In this document: piece by piece, positions 12,110 through 21,606 of the stretch
Layout: each line of letters opens with the position of its first letter
Position numbering within the stretch: the first letter of the stretch is position 1
Assembly: GCA_016713405.1 (NCBI GenBank)
Contig: JADJPF010000012.1
Location: forward strand, 1-64,000
DNA from: Blastocatellia bacterium
GTDB lineage: Bacteria; Acidobacteriota; Blastocatellia; Chloracidobacteriales; JADJPF01
DNA length: 64,000 nucleotides
Direction: 5' to 3'
Notes under the pieces: model-generated
The model's database searches: none
Told to the model about the DNA's origin: nothing
Seen by the model: only the letters and a program-made list of their open reading frames with translations
Program-made: the position numbers and the translations under genes

Positions 12110-12131
12110 TTTGTCCAAGTATTTGTCCAAG
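12110..12131. promoter_or_regulatory. Direct repeat TTTGTCCAAG x2, candidate operator
   Basis: TTTGTCCAAG occurs at 12110-12119 and again at 12122-12131, a 12-base period that places the two copies near the same DNA face. It sits 40-60 bases upstream of the MerR-like start, in the 322-base gap that also precedes msrA. Apart from this pair I see nothing definite in that gap. Autoregulation by the MerR-like protein is inference. Confidence 0.35.
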
Positions 12132-12391
12132 CGTGGATTTTAATTATAAAATTGCTAGCAAAACTTAAAAAATTTTGTTTTATAACTAGAAGTAAAAAAA
12201 GCTTTTCTGCGTTTGAAAAAATTTGTTTTGAGGTCTAACCAAATAACAAAAAGCGATCAATTCAAGATTATTTGCTCTTAATCACAGCGAACAATCAGGT
12301 TAAAAGACTCCCATATGAGTTAAGAAAAATGCTAGTGTTAAATAAATCAAACAAAATTTAATTAGTACTTAATCAACAAGGTCATAAATCT

Positions 12392-12939
12392 ATGAGTCAA
12401 CAAAACGAAATGGAAGTAGCAACATTGGGCGGCGGTTGTTTTTGGTGTGTTGAAGCTGTTTTTCAAGAATTAATGGGGGTAAAAAGTGCTATTTCAGGCT
12501 ATGAAGGTGGTGCAACACTTAACCCTACTTATAAGCAAGTTTGTAGCGGAACAACTGGACATGCCGAAGTTGTCCAGGTAACTTTTGATCCAAAGGTAGT
12601 TTCATTTAAGGAAGTTCTTCAGATTTTCTTTACTGTTCATGACCCAACTACGTTAAATCGCCAGGGAATGGACGCAGGCACTCAATATCGTTCAGTAATT
12701 TTCTATCACAATGAAACACAAAAACAAATTGCTCAACAAGTAATTAAAGAACTAACAGAAGAAAAATTTGGGACGATCCAATTGTTACAGAAGTATCACC
12801 TAGTACAAGCTTTTATCCGGCTGAGGATTATCACCAGGAATATTTTAAGTACAACACCTATCAACCCTATTGTTTAGGCGTAGTTGCACCAAAAGTTATG
12901 AAGTTTCGCAAACAATTTAAGGATAAATTAAAGAAATAG
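12392..12939 (+). CDS. msrA: Peptide-methionine (S)-S-oxide reductase MsrA, one frameshift
   Basis: MsrA reduces methionine-S-sulfoxide in proteins and acts in oxidative-damage repair. GGGCFWC places the catalytic cysteine at residue 16. GYEGGATLNPTYKQVCSGTTGHAE and the TLNRQGMDAGTQYRS segment are family signatures. The first ORF goes out of frame at about 12770, after EEKFG. Deleting or adding one base there restores the normal C-terminus FYPAEDYHQEYF...CLGVVAPKVMKFRKQF with stop at 12937-12939, giving the usual length of about 180 residues. Because the rest is well conserved, a sequencing error is at least as likely as a real mutation. The gene stands alone and meets the kinase-TPR gene tail to tail. 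Confidence 0.9.
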
Positions 12940-12952
12940 TTTTTATGGGTTT

Positions 12953-15286
12953 TTAGCTAATTAAGCCTAGTTTTTTTTGTAACTCAGTAAAACGAGGGTG
13001 TCCTTCTAATGCTTCATAACGTCGATCAGACTTTACCCAAAGTAACCAGTCTGATCGCTCAGGATAGGCTTTTTCTAACCAATCTAAAGCTTGTTCAGGC
13101 TCTTCAAGCCCAATATAAACAAGACCCATAGCAGCAGGCGAGACATAAGTAGTTTTTGACATTTCTTTTAGCTCGTCAATTATGCGTTCTGCTCCAACTC
13201 TATCGCCAGACATAGCTAAAACATTTCCAAGTGCTGCAATAAACCCAGGATTATTACCAGCTTTTTTAATTGCTGTCTGAAATGATTCTATTGCCTTATC
13301 AAACCTCCTTTGATGTTGATAAACTAGCCCAAAACTAAAATAAAGCGGGTGGAAATTTTCATCCATTGCTAATGTTTCTTGAAATTGTTTAAGTGCTTCA
13401 TCTGCTTTACCAGAACATAAAAGCACCATTCCTATACCTTGATTAATTGGTATAGAAAAACTATCCAGCTTAAGAGCTATTTTCATTTCATCCATTGCTT
13501 GATCAAAATGCCCTAACATAGTCAAATACCAACCATACCATTGATGAGCCGTAGCATATGAAGGATTAAGCTCTATTGCTCTAAGAAAATCTTTTCTGCT
13601 CCTTCCCAATCCCAATCATAACGATATTTGATCATTCCTAATGAAGTATATGCTTCTGCTGATTGTTCATCTATTTCTAATGCTTTTAGAGCAGCTTGTT
13701 TTGCTTTAGGGAAATATTGGTCTGCTGGAACAGCACCATAATTGCCTAACAAAGCATAACAGTCAGCTAACCCTGCATAAGCATTAGCACAAAGCGGATC
13801 CTCATTTAATGCTTGATTAAAAAAACTAATTGCTTTTTTTATAGCTTCTTGACTACGCTTATTCCAGTAAAATCGACCCTTAAGATAAAGTTGATAGGCT
13901 TCACTATTTTTTAGTTTGGCGTTTTGCTAGCTTTTTCTTTTCTGAACCACTTAACTTAACTTTTAACTTTTCAGCAATTTCTGTAGCAATTTCCTCTTGT
14001 ATTAAAAAAATATCCGTAAGCTTGCGTCGGTACTGTTCTCCATATATTTGAGAATTATCAGCAACATTAACCATTTCTATTCTGACATTTAATACTTCCC
14101 CATGCATCATTACACGACCTGTTATAAGCACAGAAACATCTAGCTCTTGCCCTATTATCTGTAAATTGCTTTGACGCTCTTTATAAAGAAATACTACGCT
14201 ACGAGCAATTACCTTAATCTTTGGTAACTGTGCAAGACTATCTATTAAATTTTCTGTAATGCCATCGCTTAAGTATTCCATTTCCACATCACCACAAGCA
14301 TTTTTTAGCGGCAAAATAGCAATTGTTGTAAGTGTTTTAGCTTTACTTGAACGGCTATTTAATTTACTTTGGGATGAAGTAGTTGTACTTAATAAACGTG
14401 ATGAACCAGATGCACGAATTGATCTAGCAGATTTAGGTTCTGAACATATTTCTTTTAAGGCTGTTAATAGCTCACTCATTGATTGGAATCGCTCATCTCG
14501 GTTTTTCATTAGACAACGGTAAATAACATCATTTATTAAAAAAAGCAGTGGGTTTGAACCAGTAATTTTTGGGGTACTATCTTTCAAAATTGCAGCCATT
14601 ATTTCTGCTGAATTAGGGCGGGAAAAAGGACTAGTGCCTACTAACATTTCATATAAAACACAACCAAAAGAAAAAATATCTGTTCGTAAATCTAAAAACT
14701 CTCCCCTAACTTGTTCTGGAGACATATAAGGTATTGTACCCATAATTGTCCCAGGTGTTGTTTCTGCCTTGATTGTTGGCAACATGTCTTGTTCTTCACA
14801 GGGTACATTTCTATCAATTCGTGCTAGTCCAAAATCTAGGATTTTTACTAGCTCACTACTAGTAATAAAAATATTTTCTGGCTTTAAGTCTCTATGTATC
14901 ACACCTTTAGCATGTGCTGCTACTAGTCCTTCTGCTAGCACAATTGCAAAATTAAGAGCTTGTTCAATAGTAAATCGATTACGGGAAATATATGAGCGTA
15001 AAGTTTCTCCAACAAGCAATTCCATAACATAATAACAAGTTTCTTGTTCAACACCAAAATCAAAAACAGTAACAATGTTAGGATGTGAAAGTGTAGCTAA
15101 AGCGCGGGCTTCACGCTCAAAACGGGTAAGAGCTTCACTATTTTTAGCTAAAGATGATGGCAAAACTTTAATAGCAACTTCTCGACCAAGGCGCAAATCT
15201 CTTGCCCGATATACTTCACCCATTCCACCTACGCCCAATTGAGTAGCAATTTCATAATGTCCCAGTATTTTTCCAGTAGTTATCAT
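12953..15286 (-). pseudogene. Ser/Thr protein kinase with TPR repeats, two frameshifts
   Basis: The N-terminal kinase domain carries GVGGMGEV, the lysine of EVAIKV (residue 40), HRDLKPENI and DFGLAR. A FlgO/CsgG-like segment follows (IAILPL, YLSDGITENLIDSL) and then TPR repeats. The kinase ORF stops near 13904 at an A6 run. Removing one A continues it as KNSEAYQLYLKGRFYW, matching the paralogous 904-residue kinase at 32.0-34.8 kb. A second shift near 13612 separates the last TPRs. ATG at 15284-15286, preceded by AGGA, is preferred to the upstream start. No membrane segment is evident, unlike the paralogue. Its job is probably signal-dependent phosphorylation; substrates are unknown. If the indels are sequencing errors, the gene is intact. 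Confidence 0.8.
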
Positions 15287-15315
15287 TAAAAACAAATCCT
15301 ATTTTCTGTGTTTAA

Positions 15316-15966
15316 TTAAATGGTTTTAGCATCGTCTGGAATTAGCTTTTCTTCCAAGGTGCTAATAATGCTTTTTCTTACTTTTTCAGAAATTTCTGGA
15401 ATGTATTTTTTTAATTCTGCCCCAGAACAATTTGGCGGGTAAATAGCTGAATGAAAATAAACTACTATTTTACCTGTTAAACGCGGAAGCGTTTGACCAG
15501 GAGGCCAAACATCATAAGCACCATTAATTGTTACTGGAATTATTGGTACTCCAGAACGCAAAGCAATCCGAAATGCTCCTACCTTAAAAGGATCTAGCTT
15601 TCCTGTTGTTGTGCGCCCACCTTCTGGGAAAATTCCTACTATTTGCCCATTATTAAGATGCTGTTGAGTTTTTTTTATAGCAAAACGGTCATGCCCATCT
15701 AACTTTACAGGAAAAGCTCCAAATAAATGACCTAAAGAGCCTAAAATAGGAATTTGCATCATCTGATCCCAAGTCATAAAAAAAATTCGTCGTTTTATTG
15801 CTACACCTACAAGAAATGGATCAACATAAGAAATATGATTAGGGGTGACAACTACCGGGCCAGTAGTAGGAATATTTTCTATTCCATAAACTTCTATTTT
15901 ATAAAGAATCCGAAAAAGCACCCAAACAACTGGCCGAATTATATTAAGTATAATAAAACTATCCAA
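15316..15966 (-). CDS. 1-acyl-sn-glycerol-3-phosphate acyltransferase family protein (PlsC-like)
   Basis: This membrane-associated acyltransferase of phospholipid synthesis transfers an acyl group to lysophosphatidate or a related acceptor. The 216-residue length is typical. The catalytic H-x4-D motif appears as NHISYVD (H44, D49), the acceptor-binding motif III as FPEGGRT (113-119), and VPIIPVTINGAYDVWPPG fits motif IV. A hydrophobic N-terminus would anchor it. Translation probably begins at TTG (15964-15966) behind AGGAG. It lies in a same-strand run with the oxygenase and the unknown 286-residue protein, but the functional link is not clear. The exact acceptor cannot be deduced. Confidence 0.85.
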   Translation of the reverse strand: MDSFIILNIIRPVVWVLFRILYKIEVYGIENIPTTGPVVVTPNHISYVDPFLVGVAIKRRIFFMTWDQMMQIPILGSLGHLFGAFPVKLDGHDRFAIKKTQQHLNNGQIVGIFPEGGRTTTGKLDPFKVGAFRIALRSGVPIIPVTINGAYDVWPPGQTLPRLTGKIVVYFHSAIYPPNCSGAELKKYIPEISEKVRKSIISTLEEKLIPDDAKTI

Positions 15967-16001
15967 AAGAACTTGCTCCTAAACAAAGTATTTTCAACTA
16001 C

Positions 16002-16571
16002 TTATGCAGCACTATACATAATATCTGTGCGTAGCACATATTTTTGTCCCTTAATTAAAGCTTTGCCTTCATGCAAAAGATAATGGTCAAAACATAATGC
16101 CATACCTTTTTGTGGAACTATAGTCACATCAAAATATGGATAGCGTAAATCAAAGCCAGTTTCACCACCTACAAAACCATCATTTAGGTAAACCATTAGT
16201 GTTAGTTGGCTTTGTTCTCCATTTGTACGACGAAAACAACCGTCATAATGCGGCTTAAAATACTGACCTGGAGTATAGCGATAAAACCGAAATCTTTCAT
16301 TTAACCCTAGCACTTGTCTATCTTCAAATACAGGTGGCACAAAAGCTTTTAACTTTTGCCAAATAGTTTCTGCTAATTTTATATCATCTAAAATTACTCG
16401 GTTATTATTGCGAACTTCTGGCCGAATGACATGACCTCCAACAGCATTAATTGTTGCTATGTCATAGCCTATTTTTTCACTCATAGCAATATATTCATCA
16501 CATTCTGCTGGGGATAAAAATTTAGTTATAGTAAAAATTCTATCTGGAGGCATATATTCTTTTTTTTCCAT
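16002..16571 (-). CDS. 2-oxoglutarate/Fe(II)-dependent prolyl 4-hydroxylase-like oxygenase
   Basis: The C-terminal half is a P4H alpha-subunit type double-stranded beta-helix domain. The iron ligands are H108 and D110 (PHYDG) and H167 (LLHEG). The 2-oxoglutarate-binding basic residue is probably K177 or R181 (KYVLRTDIMY). GGETGF is another family signature. The start ATG at 16569-16571 follows AGGAGAAAGT, so the longer upstream start is not used here. At about 189 residues it is a small single-domain enzyme. Bacterial homologues hydroxylate prolines in proteins or act on small molecules; the substrate here is unknown. Confidence 0.8.
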   Translation of the reverse strand: MEKKEYMPPDRIFTITKFLSPAECDEYIAMSEKIGYDIATINAVGGHVIRPEVRNNNRVILDDIKLAETIWQKLKAFVPPVFEDRQVLGLNERFRFYRYTPGQYFKPHYDGCFRRTNGEQSQLTLMVYLNDGFVGGETGFDLRYPYFDVTIVPQKGMALCFDHYLLHEGKALIKGQKYVLRTDIMYSAA

Positions 16572-16604
16572 ACTTTCTCCTAGCACATTTAATTAATTTA
16601 TTAA

Positions 16605-17465
16605 TTAATCAGCCTTTTTATTTGATGAAAAAAGAGAAATTTTTCCTGCTTTTGCTCTTAAATTTTTTATTGCACTTAAAAATTGTGGAGGTAGAAGTTT
16701 AGGTGTCGGCACTTCTTCTTTTATAGAATTTTCTTCATTACTTTCTGACAAATTATTATCAGTAGAAACTACTTTTTCTTCTACTTTATTATTATTTTGT
16801 ACAGCTTTACTATTTACATGTTCTTGTAATTCTTTACAGAAATTGTCTTGCTCTGCCTTGCTAGCCTGCTTCCAATTATAGCGCAACTGAGACCATAAAG
16901 CGTCAGATTGGCTAATTTCTTGTTTAATTTCTTGCGAATAATTAATAAAATTTGTTTCTAGTTCTTTAACAAAATTTTCTTTTTCTTTTATGGTCAAATT
17001 AATCTTAGTTTTTTTTATTAATCCTTGTATAAACACCACCATTTCTACATAACTTTCTGCTGCCTGTTGAGAGAGTGGAGGATTACCTTTAACCAATAAT
17101 TTATTTTTTGCTTGATAGACATTGCTAACTAATTGTCCAAGCGGATCTTCTTTTCCTTCACTTTCAGCGTGTATATAGAGTTGCCGACCAAATTCGCGCC
17201 AAGCAAAGGGGCGTTTTTCTAAGGGTAAAGCTTCTATTTCAGACTTAATTGCTTGAAACATTTTTTTTGATTCTAAAATAGATTCTCGTACTTCTTTTTT
17301 AGCTTCTTTCCAATCAATTATAAGTCTATCTTGAAATAATTTAATTTGTTCATCTGTAAGCTTACTATCTAAAGCCTTTTCAATCATTTGTTGCAGCAAT
17401 TCAGCCGTGTTTTGAGTTAATGGAGGGGTTCCAGTAACTAAAATTTTACTTTGATTTTTAGCCAT
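16605..17465 (-). CDS. Uncharacterised protein with two internal repeats of a GxPPLxQ domain
   Basis: I do not recognise a named family. The sequence is an internal duplication. KILVTGTPPLTQNTAE starts the first unit (residues about 7-22) and KLLVKGNPPLSQQAAE starts the second (about 122-137), each followed by 70-90 mostly helical, Lys/Glu-rich residues. A low-complexity tail (about 225-255) and a short basic C-terminus follow. No signal peptide or membrane segment is visible, so it is probably cytoplasmic. A good ribosome-binding site (AAGGATT) precedes the ATG. It is upstream of the oxygenase on the same strand and may be co-transcribed with it. Confidence 0.65.
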   Translation of the reverse strand: MAKNQSKILVTGTPPLTQNTAELLQQMIEKALDSKLTDEQIKLFQDRLIIDWKEAKKEVRESILESKKMFQAIKSEIEALPLEKRPFAWREFGRQLYIHAESEGKEDPLGQLVSNVYQAKNKLLVKGNPPLSQQAAESYVEMVVFIQGLIKKTKINLTIKEKENFVKELETNFINYSQEIKQEISQSDALWSQLRYNWKQASKAEQDNFCKELQEHVNSKAVQNNNKVEEKVVSTDNNLSESNEENSIKEEVPTPKLLPPQFLSAIKNLRAKAGKISLFSSNKKAD

Positions 17466-17562
17466 AATCCTTAACCTAACAAAAATTTTGGCTAACTATA
17501 ACTTTATTAAACACTTGTTTTCAATAAGGAAATATTTTGTAAAAATGCCATTTTTATGCTGT

Positions 17563-17612
17563 CTGTCATTTTTGGCATCGTTAAATAATTTATTGTCTGC
17601 CAAAAATGACAG
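17563..17612. repeat. Inverted repeat (15-base arms) upstream of the pilin operon
   Basis: CTGTCATTTTTGGCA at 17563-17577 is the exact reverse complement of TGCCAAAAATGACAG at 17598-17612, with a 20-base spacer. A closely related pair lies at 29189-29245 on the far side of the pilin/adhesin region. It could be a binding site for a dimeric regulator, a hairpin, or an element boundary. There is no T-run typical of a terminator after the second arm. The rest of the 17466-17881 gap shows no other clear signal. Confidence 0.6.
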
Positions 17613-17881
17613 TTAATTAATCAATAAAGTTTTTTTAATATTTGTTGCTAAAATTTAATAACTTGAAAATAAACAGATTAAACAAATAAAAAATTTTATC
17701 CTACTCTAAAGCTACTTAGGCATAATATTTGTTATAGCTTTCCACTAAAATAAACTAAGGATATCTACTTTTATTAGCAAAATATATAGGTTATACTACC
17801 TGAACTAATTTTGAGATCCTTTGTTTAATTATTAGTTTTTATTTATCTTAAAATACAATGTGGAATGCTAAATCTAACATT

Positions 17882-18433
17882 ATGAGCAATATAAAAGGCT
17901 ATACACTTCTTGAACTTCTAATTGTACTTATTATTATTAGTTCCGTTCTCATAGGCGTATCCGTTAATTTTGGTAGTGCTGCTTTAGGTATAAAGGTTGA
18001 ACAAGTTGCCGCTGAAATGGCTTATTCACTTGCTGATATTAAACGCCAAGCTCAACGTGGTAGCAACGACCCAGAAAAACTTAACTTTTCCTTAAGTAAA
18101 GCTGATATTCGCCCTCATAGCGGCGTAGTAGTCACCACCCAACCACCTAACAACAATGGTTCAAGTTGCCAAGCACGCTGTGATCAAAATCAAGCCGTGA
18201 TTTGTGTTTCTAATCAACCGTTTTGTTTTAGCACTAGCTCTAATTTTTCTTTTGATAGATTTGGAGGCACATTAAAAGAAGCACACGCAATTTTTATTCT
18301 TAGCAAAAACCGCCAACTAGCTTTATTAGTTGATAAACATGGTGACTTTCAAGTAGCAGAATTTTCTGGCGGACAATGGCGTTCTCGCACCGACTTACAA
18401 AATCTTTTTAATCCATCATCAAAAGGCAAATAA
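17882..18433 (+). CDS. Type IV pilin-like minor pseudopilin (GspH/FimT-like)
   Basis: The N-terminus KGYTLLELLIVLIIIS is a class III prepilin signal: cleavage after Gly leaves Tyr+1 and Glu+5, followed by the hydrophobic helix that packs in the pilus core. ATG at 17882 gives a short normal leader; the upstream ATG at 17858 would give an unusually long one. The mature part is about 170 residues, with a Cys-containing loop (SSCQARCDQ and VICVSNQPFCF). It is first in a run of three prepilin-like genes. Its position corresponds to fimT/GspH in minor-pilin operons, so I infer a pilus-tip or initiation role. Confidence 0.8.
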   Translation: MSNIKGYTLLELLIVLIIISSVLIGVSVNFGSAALGIKVEQVAAEMAYSLADIKRQAQRGSNDPEKLNFSLSKADIRPHSGVVVTTQPPNNNGSSCQARCDQNQAVICVSNQPFCFSTSSNFSFDRFGGTLKEAHAIFILSKNRQLALLVDKHGDFQVAEFSGGQWRSRTDLQNLFNPSSKGK

Positions 18434-18451
18434 CTATTTAGGGGATAAACA

Positions 18452-19081
18452 ATGTTTAATAAACTTAAAAACAAGCTTAACCGCACCCACAAAGGCTTTT
18501 CTGCTATTGAGTATATGATTGCAGCAATTTTGCTAGTCATAATTTTTATTAATTTAGGCAAATTGCTAATCACAGGTGTTAAAAACGGCCAATTTGTTAA
18601 AAAACTTGCTGATGTTGGCGCGATTGCATCACAAAAAACTACAGAGTTATTTAATGACACTCCAAATCAAGTTAAATTAATTCCTAATGGTCAAACCCAA
18701 ATAGGCTCAATCGACCCTAATTTCCCAATGCCAGGCTATTTTGATCTACTCAATGAATCAGGTTGTTTGATTACAAACTCTACAGGATCTCCTAATCCAC
18801 CTAACCCACCTAACCCAAAAGGAAAAGATGGTAGAGGAATTGACCCAATTGATGATATTGACAAAGGCACAGGCACTATTAACACACTTGATTGTAGTAA
18901 ATCCACTGTTCCAAATCCTAGCAACTCAACAATTGCTAAATTTCGCCGTCAATGGCTTATAAAAAAGAACTTTCCAACTACAAGTGATGTCACATCTTAT
19001 GTAATTGTAGTTAAGCAAGATACAAATGATATTGTCCGAGTCAGATATGCAACCAAGTCTGATGGAGTTGTCACCAAATAA
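18452..19081 (+). CDS. Prepilin-like minor pilin (PilV-position)
   Basis: The leader ends KGFSAIEYMIAAILLVIIF, with cleavage after Gly, Phe at +1 and Glu at +5, so prepilin peptidase should process it. The mature protein has a Pro/Asn-rich loop (NPPNPPNPKGKDG, around residue 115) flanked by two cysteines, followed by a basic segment. The start follows TTAGGGG in good spacing, 18 bases after the previous stop. By operon position it resembles PilV, but sequence outside the leader does not identify the subtype. Confidence 0.75.
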   Translation: MFNKLKNKLNRTHKGFSAIEYMIAAILLVIIFINLGKLLITGVKNGQFVKKLADVGAIASQKTTELFNDTPNQVKLIPNGQTQIGSIDPNFPMPGYFDLLNESGCLITNSTGSPNPPNPPNPKGKDGRGIDPIDDIDKGTGTINTLDCSKSTVPNPSNSTIAKFRRQWLIKKNFPTTSDVTSYVIVVKQDTNDIVRVRYATKSDGVVTK

Positions 19082-19099
19082 AATATTTTAGAGGGTATT

Positions 19100-20446
19100 A
19101 TGAGAAAACATTTATTTATTAATAATAAAGGATTTAGCTTATTAGAAGGGGTTGTTATTTTAGTTGTTAGCAGTGTAGTTTTGGCCTCTGCCGCAGGTGT
19201 TTACATACAATTTCTAAAAACTAGCAAACGCCAAGATCGAGTTATTCAAGTAGAACGCTCATTGCTTTCCACTCAATCATCCTTAAAACAATCCTTAATA
19301 ACACTTCCCGGACGAGGGCTTGCAACTTCTAACGGACAAGCTTTTAGTATCCCTGCACTTCCTGTTGCAGGCGTTCTACCAGATGCTACAGGTAAAATTA
19401 CTCCAATTCGTCTAGGTATTATCACCCCTTACAAAGTTAATGGTTTTGATGCTTTTACTGTTGTTTATGCTGACGCAAAAATCCCAAGGCTGCCAATTGC
19501 CGAAGCTTCCATAGGCTCTGGAACTACAGGTAGAGTTAGAGTAGCTGTTCCAAATGTCGGCACGACGACAAACAGCGGAAACAATGATCAAGACCCAACC
19601 AAAGGCGATGGCAAAGACGATAAAACTGGGAGAAATTTAGTTAATACCGACTATGGCACAGAGCAACAGCAAAAAGTTCCTGTAGGTGGCTTTCCAACCC
19701 CAACCCCAGCTTCTAGCCCTAACCCTAGAGGCCCACGCGAAACGCCAACCCCAACTCAACCCGGCGTTGCGCCAAATATCCCAGATGACCAAACTTTATT
19801 GGGGCTTCCTTGGATTCCAAATGCAAATATGTTTCAGCCAGGCGATTTAGCTTTATTAGTTGCTATTCCTCCATATAGCGAGGGAGGAAACGACATTCCA
19901 AACTCAAGAATTAATTTCCAACCAGGTTCACGATTAGTTAGACTTACTAGCATTAACAATTCAACTGTAATTCCAGGTCAAAACGGGCGTAGTTTTATAG
20001 AATTTAACTATGATCTTTGCACAAATGGTGATTGTGGACAGTCTATACCAGGGCTTTCTAATGCTCCCGATGCTCCACAAAGATTTCTTATTGGCTCTAT
20101 CCTAGTTCCTCTTAGAGTAGCAAGTTTCTATATCAAACAAGATCAAATGGGCAGCAGACTTATAAGAAACGATGGTGGGACAATCCTACCCGATGGCAAC
20201 GGCAATTTCTTTGTTCAAGGTGGCTCAGAAACTAATCTTGGCGAAACGGATTCAATAACCGTAACCTACCGGTTAAAAGATGGTACAACCCAACCTACAC
20301 CCATAAGCCCAATAGTTTCTTGGCTAAATGATATTTCATCCGTAGATGTTTCACTCTCTCGTGAAGTTCCACCCATACAGGGCAATGAACGCATCGCTCG
20401 CAAAATTACTCAAACCTACCCAATTTTTATACGCAATATCGAATAG
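19100..20446 (+). CDS. Large prepilin-like minor pilin (PilW-position)
   Basis: KGFSLLEGVVILVVSSVV is a prepilin site and helix (Phe+1, Glu+5). At 448 residues it is long for a pilin. A central Gly/Asn/Pro/Thr-rich stretch (about 150-235, including PTPTPASSPNP) separates an N-terminal helical part from a C-terminal beta-rich domain with a CTNGDC cysteine pair. It begins 18 bases after the preceding gene behind GAGGG and ends 9 bases before the PilX-like gene. Size, cysteines and order fit a PilW-like pilin; surface display is inferred. Confidence 0.75.
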   Translation: MRKHLFINNKGFSLLEGVVILVVSSVVLASAAGVYIQFLKTSKRQDRVIQVERSLLSTQSSLKQSLITLPGRGLATSNGQAFSIPALPVAGVLPDATGKITPIRLGIITPYKVNGFDAFTVVYADAKIPRLPIAEASIGSGTTGRVRVAVPNVGTTTNSGNNDQDPTKGDGKDDKTGRNLVNTDYGTEQQQKVPVGGFPTPTPASSPNPRGPRETPTPTQPGVAPNIPDDQTLLGLPWIPNANMFQPGDLALLVAIPPYSEGGNDIPNSRINFQPGSRLVRLTSINNSTVIPGQNGRSFIEFNYDLCTNGDCGQSIPGLSNAPDAPQRFLIGSILVPLRVASFYIKQDQMGSRLIRNDGGTILPDGNGNFFVQGGSETNLGETDSITVTYRLKDGTTQPTPISPIVSWLNDISSVDVSLSREVPPIQGNERIARKITQTYPIFIRNIE

Positions 20447-20455
20447 GAGACCATC

Positions 20456-21606
20456 ATGAGCAACAATAACAATGTAGCTAAAAAATCTACCGTGAAAAAA
20501 CTTAAGAAGTATGCAAAGAAAGTTGTTAGAAAAGTACATAGTCCGCGAGGATGGGCCATCCTATTTGCAACGTTTTTCTTCTTTATAATAAGTTCGGCAG
20601 CAATAATAGGCCCAGTATCAAAAACCACAATGCAGCTAAAAGACACCCAATTAGAAATAGCCTTAGCAACAGGTGGAGATATAGCCCTATCAACATCAGG
20701 CCCAATAAGAAATTACATAGTTGACCAGGTGTATCAGAGAGTACAAACCCAATTGGTAGACCACTTAAGAAAAGCACAAGGCTCAACTAGTTATGTATGC
20801 CAAGGGAAACTAACCGCGCCATCATCAGCAGGAACAGCAGACGGCGACCTAGCAGGCCAGTATGGGTTATGTGAGCCTGAAGTGTTATTTAATGACTTAA
20901 AAGGCGATACCAACCAAACTATTAATTTTTTAGAAGGAATTAATTTTAGTAATACTACCTCAGATGATAAAACCTCTGACAAACTTCGTGAAAACATCAT
21001 CCGCCAAGCCCAAAATGATTACAGCTACACATTGAGAGCCACCTTTGTAGGACAAGAAAAATTCCCCAAACGAAGTCTTACAACAATAGACACAGAAAAA
21101 TATCATTGGTTAGTGCGTGCCGACGTAGAAAGTCATTCTTATGATGACATTACAAGCGGCACTGTTATTTACTTTGACGTAGTTCTTACCAATCAATTCA
21201 TTCCTGACAATTTTTCTGGTGCTGGCAGTGCTTGCGATCGAAAAGAGCCTTTTATGGCAACTTGCACTAGCATTGGTGCTGGTGTTGTTGGTGCAACAAA
21301 TCCACAAGATTGTGTTAGTTCTGGTTACACAACACCTGATGGTACTTATTATGATTCTGGACAAGGCGCTGTTTGCGATCAAGGGATTGCCTGATAATTG
21401 GTGCCATGATAGACAATGGCTTTATGTAACTTGTCCATTAGCTAGGAGGAGGATATTCAATAAAATATAGACTCAAATCTACAAGAGCTGAACCAGGATG
21501 TGCATCATTAAAAACAGGAAATAAATCAGCAACAGGAATAGATCCTCAAGGCTATTCTTTTCTATTAACTGTAAGAATTGTAAGTATTGGTTCTACTTAT
21601 AATTAA
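20456..21606 (+). pseudogene. PilX-like membrane-anchored pilus-operon protein, copy 1, frameshifted near 3' end
   Basis: AGGAGACC precedes the ATG. The protein starts with a Lys-rich stretch and one membrane segment (residues about 33-52) but has no Gly-cleavage prepilin motif. The body is a repeat-free extracytoplasmic domain with several cysteines. The ORF leaves frame between about 21340 and 21395 and again near 21445. Comparison with copy 2 shows that the true C-terminus runs through YVTCPLA, GCASLKTGNKSA and LDPQGYSFLLTVRIVSIGSTYN-like sequence to TAA at 21604-21606. By position it corresponds to PilX in fimT-pilV-pilW-pilX-pilY1 operons. Its 3' 930 bases are duplicated at 25.9-26.8 kb. 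Confidence 0.65.

Noticed and set aside
11570..12238. Plus-strand ORFs over the MerR-like gene
   Set aside because: The minus-strand frame has clear helix-turn-helix motifs; the plus-strand products are Ser/Leu-rich shadows.
17563..17612. Sigma-54 promoter from the TGGCA element
   Set aside because: The GC doublet at the required spacing is absent, and the symmetric arms explain the match better.
18736..18924. Minus-strand ORF over the second pilin-like gene, and similar antisense ORFs across the window
   Set aside because: They lie opposite well-supported genes, have no ribosome-binding site and no recognisable motif. The repetitive codons of the real genes explain them.
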